From positions 314,292 to 378,291 of the forward strand of contig JAPWJW010000004.1 of NCBI GenBank assembly GCA_028283825.1: a stretch of DNA of 64,000 nt, read 5' to 3'. Below, one piece after another: positions 34,120 through 42,289 of this stretch. A program made the position numbers and the translations under genes. The DNA is from Azospirillaceae bacterium (GTDB taxonomy: Bacteria > Pseudomonadota > Alphaproteobacteria > Azospirillales > Azospirillaceae). The notes under the pieces are model-generated. The model searched no databases and was not told the DNA's origin. It saw nothing but the letters and a program-made list of their open reading frames with translations. Every line of letters begins with the position of its first letter. Position 1 is the first letter of the stretch.

Positions 34120-35082
34120 TCAGATGCCGCCGGGGCCGACACCCCAGCCAGGGCCGGTACCGTCGGCGACAAAGCCCTTGGGCAGGCCGGCATCGGGGGT
34201 GAATCCATAAAGTTCAACGCCCGGCAGCGCGTCCTTCACGATGGTGCGGACGGTCAGCAGCTTGTCCAGGTCAATGCCGGTGGACACGCCCGAGGCCTCC
34301 AGCATGAACACCAGATCCTCGGTGACGATATTGCCGGAGGCGCCGGGCGCGAACGGGCAGCCGCCGATGCCGCCCAGGCTGCTGTCCAGGGTGGTGATGC
34401 CTTCCTCCAGCGCCGCGTAGGCGTTGGCCAAGCCCTGGCCCCGGGTGTTGTGCAGGTGGACACCGGTGCAGGCCGCCGCCCCCACCACGCCGCGCACCTG
34501 GCGGATCAGGCGGCGCACCTGGGCCGGGTTGCCGTAGCCGGTGGTGTCGGACAAGCCGACCTCGTCACAGCCGGCGGCCATCAACGCCTCCGCCAGGGAC
34601 AGCACGCGGGCCTCCGGCACCATTCCTTCCAGGGTGCAGCCGAAGGCGGTGGACAGCCCGCCCTCGAACTTCGGCCGCTGGTCGGCCGGCAGGCTTTTGA
34701 TCAGGTCGGCGATGCGGCGCGTTTCCTCGATCATCTGGACATGCGTGCGGTTGACGTTGCGCAGGCTGTGCGTCTCACTGACCGACAGGGGGATGGTGAT
34801 CTTGTGGGCGCCGGCCGCCACCGCACCCTCCGCCCCCCGGAAGTTGGGCACCAGCACCGCCACCGTCAGGCCGGGCAGGGTGCGGGCGTAGGCCACGATC
34901 TCCGCCGTATCGGCCAGCTGGGGCAGGATCCTGGCCGGAACGAAGGACCCGACCTCGATCTCGCGCACGCCGGCGGCGTATTCCGCCGCGATCCAGGCCT
35001 TCTTGGCCGCCGTCGGCATGATGGGGCTGATGCTTTGCAGGCCGTCGCGGGGGCCGACCTCGCTGATTTCCACGTGCGCCAT
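34120..35082 (-). CDS. HMG-CoA lyase-like aldolase (CoA-thioester lyase)
   Basis: This 320-residue TIM-barrel protein has DRE-TIM/HMG-CoA lyase signatures: EVGPRDGLQS with catalytic Arg-Asp, the metal HxH in GVHLHNTRGQGLANAY, and the catalytic Cys loop GGIGGCPFAPGASGNI. The family cleaves 3-hydroxyacyl-CoA thioesters. Paired with a CaiB transferase it could cleave a citramalyl-CoA-like ester to acetyl-CoA or propionyl-CoA plus a 2-oxoacid. It begins 3 bases after the CaiB-type gene stop. Confidence 0.88.
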   Translation of the reverse strand: MAHVEISEVGPRDGLQSISPIMPTAAKKAWIAAEYAAGVREIEVGSFVPARILPQLADTAEIVAYARTLPGLTVAVLVPNFRGAEGAVAAGAHKITIPLSVSETHSLRNVNRTHVQMIEETRRIADLIKSLPADQRPKFEGGLSTAFGCTLEGMVPEARVLSLAEALMAAGCDEVGLSDTTGYGNPAQVRRLIRQVRGVVGAAACTGVHLHNTRGQGLANAYAALEEGITTLDSSLGGIGGCPFAPGASGNIVTEDLVFMLEASGVSTGIDLDKLLTVRTIVKDALPGVELYGFTPDAGLPKGFVADGTGPGWGVGPGGI

Positions 35083-35085
35083 GGC

Positions 35086-36315
35086 TCAGGCCTCCTCAGT
35101 TTCGGCGACGATGCCACGCGCCAGCAGGTCGGCGATGGTGTCCGGCGAATACCCCGCCTCGGCCAGGACGGCGCGGGTGTCCTGGCCCGGCCGGGCCAGG
35201 TCGCGCTGCTTGCCGATGCGGCGACCGTCCAGTGAGATGGGCAGGGACGGCAGGCGGGTTTCGGTGCCGTCGGGCAGGGTCACATCGACCAGGCCGCCGC
35301 CCTCCACCAGCTGCGGATCCTCGAACATCTCTTCCGGCTTGGCGACGGGGGCGAAGGGCAGGCCCACTTTTTCCAGCAGCGGCAGCAGCTCATCCCGGGT
35401 GTAGCCGGCCACCAGGGCCTGGACGCGCGGGATGATGATGTCGCGGGCCTTCACCCGGCCGTTGTTCTTCTCAAACGCCGGGTTGCCGCCCAGATCGTCC
35501 AGGCCGAAGGCCTGGCAGAAGGCGCGCCACTGGCCGTCGGTCACCACGCCGACGAACACCTGCTGTTCGTCCTTGGTGGTGAACAGCTCATAGATCGCCC
35601 AGGCGCTGATGCGCACGGGCATGGGCCGGGCCGGCTGGCCGGTCACCGCGTACTGGGCCATGTGCTGGCCCACCAGGAAGATGCAGTTCTCAAACAGGGC
35701 GCTGGTGATGCTGGCCCCCTTGCCCGTGGTGGCGGGGCCCTGCCAGCCGCGCTGCATCAACGCCGCCAGCACGCCGATGACGCCGAACAGGCCGCCCATC
35801 ACGTCGATGACGGAGGCGCCGGCGCGCAAGGGCCGGCCGGGCGGGCCCGTCATGTAGGCAAGGCCGCCCATCATCTGCGCCACCTCATCCAGGGCGGCGC
35901 GTTCCTGGTAGGGGCCGGACAGGAAACCCTTGGCGGAGCAATGGACCAGGCCGGGGTTCAGTTGGCGCAGGGCCTCGGCGCCCAGGCCCAGCTTGTCCAT
36001 GGCGCCGGGACGGAAGTTTTCCACCATGACGTCGGCGCCGGCCACCAGGTCGGTCACCAGCTTCAGGCCTTCCGGCGACTTCATGTCCACGCACAGGCTG
36101 CGCTTGCTGCGGCCGTACATGGGGAAGTAACCGGCGCCGGAGCCCAGCAGGCGGCGGGTGTTGTCACCGCCGATGGGTTCGATCTTCAGCACGTCGGCGC
36201 CCAGATCGCCCAGCACCATGCCCACCGTGGGGCCCATCACCATGTGGGTGAATTCCACCACCTTCAGGCCCGCCAGGGGCAGCGCTTCAGTGGGAATCGT
36301 GTCGTTATGCGTCAT
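35086..36315 (-). CDS. CaiB/BaiF family (class III) CoA-transferase
   Basis: This 409-residue protein has class III CoA-transferase features: the N-terminal LAGLKVVEFTHMVMGPTVGM, LGADVLKIEP, MVENFRPGAMDKLGL, and the catalytic Asp in QERAALDEVAQMMGG. It moves CoA between carboxylates without covalent CoA intermediates on Cys. The ATG 36315 (AGGTTCGATC upstream) matches the family N terminus; an upstream in-frame start inside leuD is not credible. Its position between the hydro-lyase and the lyase suggests it activates the hydration product. Confidence 0.92.
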   Translation of the reverse strand: MTHNDTIPTEALPLAGLKVVEFTHMVMGPTVGMVLGDLGADVLKIEPIGGDNTRRLLGSGAGYFPMYGRSKRSLCVDMKSPEGLKLVTDLVAGADVMVENFRPGAMDKLGLGAEALRQLNPGLVHCSAKGFLSGPYQERAALDEVAQMMGGLAYMTGPPGRPLRAGASVIDVMGGLFGVIGVLAALMQRGWQGPATTGKGASITSALFENCIFLVGQHMAQYAVTGQPARPMPVRISAWAIYELFTTKDEQQVFVGVVTDGQWRAFCQAFGLDDLGGNPAFEKNNGRVKARDIIIPRVQALVAGYTRDELLPLLEKVGLPFAPVAKPEEMFEDPQLVEGGGLVDVTLPDGTETRLPSLPISLDGRRIGKQRDLARPGQDTRAVLAEAGYSPDTIADLLARGIVAETEEA

Positions 36316-36323
36316 GATCGAAC

Positions 36324-36980
36324 CTAAAGGGTGGGTACGGGCAGCGCCCACGGCGTGGCGGCGCGGTAATCGGCCTCGAAGGACTGGATGGCCGGCAGGC
36401 GCTTCAGCGTCAGGCCGATGGCGTCCAGCCCTTCCAGCAGCATGTCGCGGTCGGCCGGCGACAGGGTGAAGGGGTAGGTTCCGGGGTCGCTGCCCAGGTG
36501 CGGACCGGTCAGCAGGCCCTGGCGCAGATCGACCGTCAGGCGGGCGGGGGCGGGATCGTCGGATGTCGCCTGGCCGGCAGCCGTGGCCAGCGCCGCCACC
36601 GCGTCGGCCGGCAGGGTCACGGGCAGGATGCCGTTGCGCACGCAGTTGCCGTGGAAGATGGCGCCGAAGCTGGGCGCCACGATGCAGCGTACGCCCCATT
36701 CCTTCAGCGCCCACACCGCGTGTTCGCGCGACGAGCCGCAGCCGAAGTTGGACCCGGCCAGCAGGATGGTGGCCTGGCGGAAGGGCGCGCGGTTCAGGAT
36801 GAAGTCAGGGTTTTCCGTGCGCGCCGCCACGTCGGCGTAACGCCAGTTGGCGAACAGGCCGCCGGACAGGCCGGTCTTGCCCACCGTCTTCATCTCCCGC
36901 GAGGGGATGATGGCGTCGGTGTCGATGTTCTGGCGCTGCAAGGGGGCGGCGACGCCGGTCAGGGTGACGAACGGTTCCAT
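36324..36980 (-). CDS. leuD: LeuD-type hydro-lyase small subunit
   Basis: This 218-residue swivelling-domain subunit has QNIDTDAIIPSREMKTVG, the LeuD core SNFGCGSSREHAVWALKEWG and NGILPVTLP. In the leucine pathway it dehydrates and rehydrates isopropylmalate with LeuC. The context (CoA-transferase, lyase, amidases, no other leu genes) suggests a different substrate such as a maleate or citraconate type diacid. It begins 4 bases after leuC. Confidence 0.85.
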   Translation of the reverse strand: MEPFVTLTGVAAPLQRQNIDTDAIIPSREMKTVGKTGLSGGLFANWRYADVAARTENPDFILNRAPFRQATILLAGSNFGCGSSREHAVWALKEWGVRCIVAPSFGAIFHGNCVRNGILPVTLPADAVAALATAAGQATSDDPAPARLTVDLRQGLLTGPHLGSDPGTYPFTLSPADRDMLLEGLDAIGLTLKRLPAIQSFEADYRAATPWALPVPTL

Positions 36981-36984
36981 GGTC

Positions 36985-38394
36985 TCAATCCATCAGGTCG
37001 CGGACGTCGGCGATGCGGCCGGCGATGGCCGACGCGGCGACGCTGGCCGGGCTGGCCAGGTGGGAGCGCGTGCCGGGACCCTGGCGGTTCTCGAAATTGC
37101 GGTTGGTGGAGGTGATGACCCGCTGGCCGGCGCCGAAATGCTCCCCACCCGCGAAGAAGCACATGGAACAGCCGGCCTCCCGCCATTCGAACCCGGCATC
37201 CAGGAACACGCGGTCCAGGCCCTCGGCTTCCGCCGCAGCCTTCACCTGCATGGATCCCGGCACGACGATGGCGCGCACGCCCCGCGCCACGTGCCGGCCC
37301 TTCACGATGGCGGCGGCGGTGCGCAGGTCCGACAGGCGGCTGTTGGTGCAGCTGCCGATGAAGGCGGCGTCGATGGCCAGGTCCGCCAGACGATCGCCCG
37401 GGTTCAGGCCCATATAGGCCAGGGCGCGGCGCTGGGCCTCGCGGTTGTTGGGGTCGGGATCGGCCGCCGGGTCCGGCACCTGGCCCGTCACCGCCATGGC
37501 ATGCTGCGGGCTGGTGCCCCAGGTGACGACGGGCGCCACCTCGGTGCAGTCCAGTTCGATTTCCTTGTCGAAGACGGCGTCGGCGTCGCTGCGCAGGTCA
37601 GCCCAGGCGACCACCGCGCGGTCCCAGTCCGCACCCTTGGGCGCGAAGGGACGGCCGGCCAGCCAGGCCACCGTCTTGTCGTCCGGCGCGCACAGGCCGG
37701 TCCAGGCGGCGAACTCCACCGCCATGTTGCACAGGGTCATGCGCGCCTCGACCGCCATGGCCTCCACCACCGGGCCGGCGAATTCGATGACATAGCCGCT
37801 GCCCCCCGCCGCCGTATGCCGGCCGATCAGGGTCAGCACCAAATCCTTGGCGGTGACGCCGGGCGCCAGGGCGCCGGTCAGGGTGACGCGCATGCGTTTC
37901 GGCCGGCGCACCGCCAACGTCTGGGTCGCCAGCGCGTGCTCACCCTCGGTGGAGCCGATGCCCCAGGCGAGCGCGCCCAGGCCGCCTTGCGTGCAGGTAT
38001 GGCTGTCAGGGCAGACCACCGTCAGGCCCGGCAGGGTCAGGCCCTGTTCCGGGATGACGACGTGGACGATGCCCTGGCGCGGGTCGCCCAAATCGAACAC
38101 CTGGATGCCGGCGGCATTGGCGGCGGCGCGGGTTTCCTGGATGAAGGCCTTGCCGCCCGGCATCAGGGTATCGTCGCTGCGGCCCGGCAGGGTGTCGACG
38201 ATATGGTCCATGCAGACGAAGGCCTGGGCCGGGTTGCGTACCGTGCGCCCGGCCTCGCCCAGGCTTTTCAGGGCGACGGAGCCCGTGCGCTCATGCAGCA
38301 GCACGCGGTCGACATACAAGAGGTCGGTCCCATCGCCCAAATCGGCGACGCGGTGCCGATCCCAGATCTTCTCCACCAGCGTCTTGCCGGGCAT
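36985..38394 (-). CDS. leuC: LeuC-type hydro-lyase large subunit (aconitase family, 4Fe-4S)
   Basis: This 469-residue aconitase-superfamily subunit opens KTLVEKIWDRH and has CPDSHTCTQGGLGALAWGIG. The cluster Cys ligands lie in IGSCTNSR and GCSMCFF. The residues after the CSMC ligand pair (FFAGGEHF) differ from the usual LeuC sequence (CSMCLAMN), and this loop lies near the substrate pocket. True isopropylmalate isomerase is therefore not assured; a maleate, citraconate or dialkylmaleate hydratase is an alternative. A hairpin with a minus-strand T-run precedes the gene. Confidence 0.87.
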   Translation of the reverse strand: MPGKTLVEKIWDRHRVADLGDGTDLLYVDRVLLHERTGSVALKSLGEAGRTVRNPAQAFVCMDHIVDTLPGRSDDTLMPGGKAFIQETRAAANAAGIQVFDLGDPRQGIVHVVIPEQGLTLPGLTVVCPDSHTCTQGGLGALAWGIGSTEGEHALATQTLAVRRPKRMRVTLTGALAPGVTAKDLVLTLIGRHTAAGGSGYVIEFAGPVVEAMAVEARMTLCNMAVEFAAWTGLCAPDDKTVAWLAGRPFAPKGADWDRAVVAWADLRSDADAVFDKEIELDCTEVAPVVTWGTSPQHAMAVTGQVPDPAADPDPNNREAQRRALAYMGLNPGDRLADLAIDAAFIGSCTNSRLSDLRTAAAIVKGRHVARGVRAIVVPGSMQVKAAAEAEGLDRVFLDAGFEWREAGCSMCFFAGGEHFGAGQRVITSTNRNFENRQGPGTRSHLASPASVAASAIAGRIADVRDLMD

Positions 38395-38422
38395 GAGGCA
38401 CCTGTTCTCAACAAAGAAAAGC

Positions 38423-38450
38423 GGGACCGGCCGGTCGTGCGGCCGGCCCC
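38423..38450 (-). terminator. Hairpin/attenuator inside the catabolic operon
   Basis: An 11-bp stem with one mismatch (GGGACCGGCCG with CGGCCGGCCCC) and a 6-nt loop is followed on the minus strand by GCTTTTCTTTG. It lies between the stop of deacetylase copy 2 and the LeuC start. It would reduce downstream expression or mark the end of one transcription unit. Confidence 0.65.
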
Positions 38451-38457
38451 GTACGGT

Positions 38458-39375
38458 TTACTTGCGCCAGGCGTCCAGGATGGCGCCGCCGGTCATGGCG
38501 CGGACGCCGGGCCGGGCCAGCGCCTGTTCCAGGCTGTCGGCCAGGGGACGGATGCGGTAGGCCTGGCCCGAGATGTGCGGGCGCAGGGTCAGCGACAGCA
38601 CGCGGCCGCCGAAGCGGTCGGCCTCATCCACCAGCCAGTCGGCGGAATCGGCCACCTGGGCCACCCATTCCTCTTCCGGACGACGGTAGGTCACCAGGAT
38701 CTGCCAGTCGTCCAGCATGTCGGACAGCGGCATGGCCGTCAGGTCGCCGGCGGTGGTGCGGAAAGCCGTGGGCAGTTCATCGTGCGCCCAGTCGGCGAAC
38801 CATTCCACCCCGCCCTCCTTCAGGCGATCCGGTGTGGCGAAGCCCTCGGCACGGGCGGGGCTGAGCCAGCCCTGGGGTGCGGTACCGGTGACATCCTTCA
38901 GCGTCGCCAGGGTGTCGGCGATGGCCTTGCGTTCCGCCCCCTCATCCATGGCGGTGTGGTGGATGGTGTCGGTGTCCCAGCCATGGGCGCCGATCTCATG
39001 CCCCGCCGCCTGAATGTCGCGGATCAGGGTGGGGTAGCGTTCCGCCACCGCCCCTTGCGCCCAGAAGGTGGCGGGGATGCCCAGCCGGTCCAGCACCTTC
39101 AGGATGCGGTAGACGCCGACACGGTTGCCGTAGTCGCGGGTGGTGTAGTGGCGCAGGTCCGGGTAGGGCGTCTGCATGGCGCCCGGCGCCTTGAAGGGTT
39201 TGCCGGACGGGTTCAGGGGGAAGAATTCCAGCAGGACGTTGACCCACAGGGCCACCTTCGCCCCATCGGGCAGCACCAGCGGCGCGCGGTCGCGCACGGG
39301 CGAGGCGTCGTAACGCTCATGGTCGGGGCCCAGGCGGCGCTTGGGGTAGACCAGGTAGTCATCGGGAAGCGGCAT
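38458..39375 (-). CDS. PuuE/NodB-fold polysaccharide deacetylase-like hydrolase (copy 2)
   Basis: This 305-residue protein has VALWVNVLLEFFPL, RDYGNRVGVYRILKVLDRLG, the metal His segment IGAHGWDTDTIHHTAMDEG, GWLSPARAEGFATPDRLKEG and LRPHISGQAYRIRPLADSL. These match the PuuE-like branch more than chitin or peptidoglycan deacetylases. The ATG 39375 begins MPLPDDYLVYPKRRLGP. The gene follows copy 3 by 13 bases. A cyclic amide or imide is a plausible substrate. Confidence 0.85.
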   Translation of the reverse strand: MPLPDDYLVYPKRRLGPDHERYDASPVRDRAPLVLPDGAKVALWVNVLLEFFPLNPSGKPFKAPGAMQTPYPDLRHYTTRDYGNRVGVYRILKVLDRLGIPATFWAQGAVAERYPTLIRDIQAAGHEIGAHGWDTDTIHHTAMDEGAERKAIADTLATLKDVTGTAPQGWLSPARAEGFATPDRLKEGGVEWFADWAHDELPTAFRTTAGDLTAMPLSDMLDDWQILVTYRRPEEEWVAQVADSADWLVDEADRFGGRVLSLTLRPHISGQAYRIRPLADSLEQALARPGVRAMTGGAILDAWRK

Positions 39376-39388
39376 CGTTGATCCCCCC

Positions 39389-40339
39389 TCAGCCGGCAAC
39401 GGGATTGAAGCCCGACCCGCCGCGCGCGTTGCCGCGCCGGGCGATGTCGGCGACGGCGCCGTCATAATGGTTGGCCAGGTAGAACTCCGCGATTTCGGCG
39501 GCGGTGGTGATCCAGATGTCGTCCTTGTGGCCGGTGATGTATTCCAGCGCCTCCTGGAACGGGCCGATGCGGTTGGGGTGCGACACCAGATAGGCGTGCA
39601 GCGGGATGCACATGACGGTGCCGCTTTCCTCACCCTCTTCCAGCAACTGGTCGAAGTGGCGCTTCAGCACGTCGGCATAGGCGCGGGGGCTCTGGTTGTA
39701 GACGCCATAGGTGATGACGTCGTTGACCTCCAGGCTGTAGGGCATGGAGATCAGGCGGCCGTCCTTCACCTTCACCGGCTGCGGCTGGTCATCCTGGAAC
39801 AGGTCGCAGGTGTACCAGAAGCCGTATTCGGCCAGCAGGTCCATGGTCTTTTCGGTGTGGGTCAGGGCGGGGGCCAGGTAACCCCGGATGCGCTGGCCCG
39901 TGGCCGCCTGCACCGACCGGATGCTGTCTTCCAGCACGGCGCGCTCCTGCGCCTCATCCATGCCGTAGGAATAGCGGGTGTTGTAGATGCCGTGGCTGAA
40001 GAATTCCCAGTTGCGGGCCACGCACGCCTCGATGATCTCCGGGTGATGGTCCAGCATCGCCACGGAGAGCGAGATGGAGCCGCGCACGCCGGCCTTGTCC
40101 ATCACCTCCATCAGGCGCCAATGGCCCACCCGGTTGCCCCAGTCGCGCGCCGAATAGGGCACGATGTCGGGGGACGGGGCGGCCCAGGGCTTGCGGCTGG
40201 GGTTGCCGGGCGGATCGAACTCATAGAACTCGATGTTCGGGGCCACCCAGAAGGCCAACTTCTTGCCGCCCGGCCAGACGATCTTGGGGCGTTCCTTGTA
40301 CGGCCAGTAGTCGTAGAGGTTGGGATCGCGATGGGTCAC
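39389..40339 (-). CDS. PuuE/NodB-fold polysaccharide deacetylase-like hydrolase (copy 3)
   Basis: This 316-residue protein starts at a GTG (40339) that overlaps the stop of the cysteine hydrolase (GTGA). Features are LAFWVAPNIEFYEF, RDWGNRVGHWRLMEVMDKAG, FFSHGIYNTRYSYGMDE, GYLAPALTHTEKTMDLLAEYG and IPLHAYLVSHPNRIGPF. The C-terminal HPHxSGxAxR motif of copies 1 and 2 is altered to HAYLVSHPNR, so substrate or role may have diverged. Confidence 0.85.
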   Translation of the reverse strand: MTHRDPNLYDYWPYKERPKIVWPGGKKLAFWVAPNIEFYEFDPPGNPSRKPWAAPSPDIVPYSARDWGNRVGHWRLMEVMDKAGVRGSISLSVAMLDHHPEIIEACVARNWEFFSHGIYNTRYSYGMDEAQERAVLEDSIRSVQAATGQRIRGYLAPALTHTEKTMDLLAEYGFWYTCDLFQDDQPQPVKVKDGRLISMPYSLEVNDVITYGVYNQSPRAYADVLKRHFDQLLEEGEESGTVMCIPLHAYLVSHPNRIGPFQEALEYITGHKDDIWITTAAEIAEFYLANHYDGAVADIARRGNARGGSGFNPVAG

Positions 40340-41031
40340 TTCTGCCCCCCCAGCGTCGCCAGATGGTCGATGGCCTCGGCCACGCCCACCACGTCGGCGT
40401 ACTTCAGCAGCAGGTCGGTCAGGTTGGCGTAGTGGTAGGACTCGTGCTTGTCGGCCACGCACTCTTCCGGAACGATGGTGCGGTAGCCGTGGGACAGGCT
40501 GTCCACCGCCGTGGCGCGCACGCAGCCGCTGGTGGACCCGCCGGTGATGACCACCGTGTCGATCTTGTGCCAGACGAGATAGCTGGACAGCTGCGTCTCA
40601 AAGAACGCGGACGGCATGCGCTTGGTGTACAGCAGATCGACGGCGTGATCGATTTCCACGCGCGGGTCGAAGGCGTGGCGGTCGCTGTCGTACTTGATGT
40701 TCTGCAGGCTGTCGGGCGTGTTGGTGCGCGTCCCCCAGACCCCGGCGTCACCGGCGTCGGCCTTATAGGCCACACGGGTCCAGATCACCGGCATGCCGGC
40801 CGCCCGCGCGGCGGCGGACAGGGCGTTGGTGTGGGCGATCTGGTCGGGATCGGTGACGTAGGCCGTCTTGGGGAACAGGTCGGGCCGGGTGTAGGCCTGC
40901 TGGAAATCAATGTTCACGATGGCCAGGCGCTGGCCGAAGCCGAACTTCGCCCGCGCAGGATTGGCCTTCACCTGCTCATACAATTGGCGGGCGGTCTTTT
41001 CTTCCCGCACCATGGTGCTTTCGAACCGCAT
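40336..41031 (-). CDS. Cysteine hydrolase, isochorismatase/N-carbamoylsarcosine amidase family (copy 1)
   Basis: This 231-residue amidase-like protein has the catalytic triad Asp42 (IVNIDFQQAY), Lys137 (YTKRMPSAF) and Cys170 (GSTSGCVRATAVDSLSHGY). Family members cleave maleamate, N-carbamoyl amides or nicotinamide. It is first gene of the leftward cluster, so it probably marks the promoter-proximal step; the promoter lies in 41032-41100. A paralogue is at 50655-51296. Confidence 0.9.
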   Translation of the reverse strand: MRFESTMVREEKTARQLYEQVKANPARAKFGFGQRLAIVNIDFQQAYTRPDLFPKTAYVTDPDQIAHTNALSAAARAAGMPVIWTRVAYKADAGDAGVWGTRTNTPDSLQNIKYDSDRHAFDPRVEIDHAVDLLYTKRMPSAFFETQLSSYLVWHKIDTVVITGGSTSGCVRATAVDSLSHGYRTIVPEECVADKHESYHYANLTDLLLKYADVVGVAEAIDHLATLGGQK

Positions 41032-41097
41032 CGGTCGATCTCTCCAGTCTGGTTGGCCCCCTGCCCCGCCACGATGGAAGCCGAAGCCGCCCCCCGC

Positions 41098-41180
41098 CAT
41101 GCCCAGACCCCGCTTTGTCCGCAGGACGGATAGGGGGCCGAACGGCGGGGCGGGTGAACCGATGCGCAGGTGGGGATTTG
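41098..41180 (+). repeat. Repeat pair upstream of higBA, copy 1
   Basis: Similar sequence occurs at 44722-44800: GACCCCGCTTTGTCCGCAGG and GACGGATAGGGGGCCG, then GGGTGAACCGAT. Both copies precede higA-type operators and genes, so this is part of a duplicated TA locus. Confidence 0.65.
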
Positions 41181-41226
41181 GGCTGGAGCGTGGGGTGGGG
41201 ATTCCGCCGGGCGGATAGGGAAGCGC

Positions 41227-41276
41227 GTAGCATGGCGTGCTACATCACCATTGCCGGATGTTGCATGTCGTGCTAC
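41227..41276 (+). promoter_or_regulatory. Tandem operator-like palindromes upstream of higBA
   Basis: GTAGCATGGCGTGCTAC (41227-41243) and GTTGCATGTCGTGCTAC (41260-41276) share arms GTxGCA and TGCTAC. They are 33 bp apart, about three helical turns, and end 38 bases before higB. A third version lies before the higA fossil at 44875-44891. They are probable HigA binding sites for autorepression. Confidence 0.6.
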
Positions 41277-41314
41277 AAAACTGAGCGCCTGAGCGTTCGA
41301 CGGATCAGCCTCAC

Positions 41315-41596
41315 ATGATCCAAAGCTTTGTCGGCAAGATCGCCGAAGGAATCTGGACCGGCACGCTCAAGAAGGGCTTTCCGGCCGACGCCGTGCGACG
41401 GGCCGAACAGGCGCTGTACATGCTGTCAGCGGCGCCCAGCCTGGAAAGCCTGCGCAGTCCACCGGGCAACCGGCTGGAAGCGCTGTCCGGTGACCGGAAG
41501 GGCCAGCACAGCATCCGCATCAACGACCAGTGGCGGGTGTGCTTCCGCTGGCAGGATGGACATGCCCACGACGTGGAAATCGTCGATTACCATTGA
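41315..41596 (+). CDS. higB: HigB/RelE-family toxin
   Basis: This 93-residue RelE/ParE-fold mRNA interferase has the HigB signature SIRINDQWRVCFRW and HAHDVEIVDYH at the C terminus, with LESLRSPPGNRLEALSGDR in the middle. Toxin-first order followed by higA 11 bases later is typical of higBA. Two palindromic operators lie just upstream. Confidence 0.92.
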   Translation: MIQSFVGKIAEGIWTGTLKKGFPADAVRRAEQALYMLSAAPSLESLRSPPGNRLEALSGDRKGQHSIRINDQWRVCFRWQDGHAHDVEIVDYH

Positions 41597-41607
41597 ACGG
41601 ACTGATT

Positions 41608-41925
41608 ATGGATAAGACCGACATCGCCCAGTCGTTCAGGATGCGCCCCATCCACCCCGGCGAAATCCTGCGGGAACAGTTCATGGAGCCGCTGAACCTC
41701 ACCGCCGGAAAGGTGGCCAAGGCGTGCAACCTGCCGCGCAGCCGCATCGAGCGCGTGGCGGGAGAGGCGACGGACATCACGCCGGACACCGCCCTGCGCC
41801 TGGGCAAGTGCTTCAGCGTGGAGCCCGAGTTCTGGCTGAACCTCCAAAGCCTCTACAATCTGGCCCTGGCGCGGCAGAATGCCACCGACCTGGATGCCAT
41901 CCGGGTGTTGCGCGCGGCGGAGTAA
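41608..41925 (+). CDS. higA: HigA antitoxin (XRE-family)
   Basis: This 105-residue antitoxin has the HigA opening RPIHPGEILREQFMEPL, an XRE helix-turn-helix (TAGKVAKACNLPRSRIERVA, ITPDTALRLGKCFSVEP) and EFWLNLQSLYNLALAR. It neutralises HigB and represses the operon. Its first ~47 codons are duplicated at 44905. Confidence 0.93.
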   Translation: MDKTDIAQSFRMRPIHPGEILREQFMEPLNLTAGKVAKACNLPRSRIERVAGEATDITPDTALRLGKCFSVEPEFWLNLQSLYNLALARQNATDLDAIRVLRAAE

Positions 41926-41983
41926 ATGAAAGTTACGGTGTTTCAGTTTGAAGTTTCTTTTCCTTCGGCAGCAAACAAAGGAT

Positions 41984-42289
41984 TCATTTTTCTAATCGGG
42001 AAACCATAGAGGCCAGAGGACTTGTCGAGACATAGCACTCCTGCAATAGGACTCGCTGTGGATCAAGCATTGGACAGAATGGTGGCCGGACAGTTATTTC
42101 ATAACCAGCTTTACCCATACACTCCTGAATATAAGAAGCAGAAATTGAGTATGGCTCAAATGACGCCTCCTTGAATTCAACGATTGCCTGCATCTTACAT
42201 GAATGATACTGATAATAAGTAGCATTTGGGGTGATAAAAATATAAATTGCAACACCAGCTACAGGTATGAACCATAAAGCTCTATTCAT
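41984..42289 (-). CDS. Small low-GC single-pass membrane or secreted protein
   Basis: This 101-residue hypothetical protein has an N-terminal hydrophobic helix (ALWFIPVAGVAIYIFIT) and a soluble domain with four Cys (SCKMQ, QECMGK, FCPML, QECYV) that could form two disulfides if exported. Base composition is far more AT-rich than anywhere else in the window, indicating recent acquisition. No family recognised. Confidence 0.6.
   Translation of the reverse strand: MNRALWFIPVAGVAIYIFITPNATYYQYHSCKMQAIVEFKEASFEPYSISASYIQECMGKAGYEITVRPPFCPMLDPQRVLLQECYVSTSPLASMVSRLEK

Noticed and set aside
36324-38394. leuC-leuD as ordinary leucine biosynthesis
   Set aside because: No leuA or leuB nearby, the LeuC pocket after CSMC differs from the usual sequence, and the operon is catabolic; kept as LeuCD-type only.
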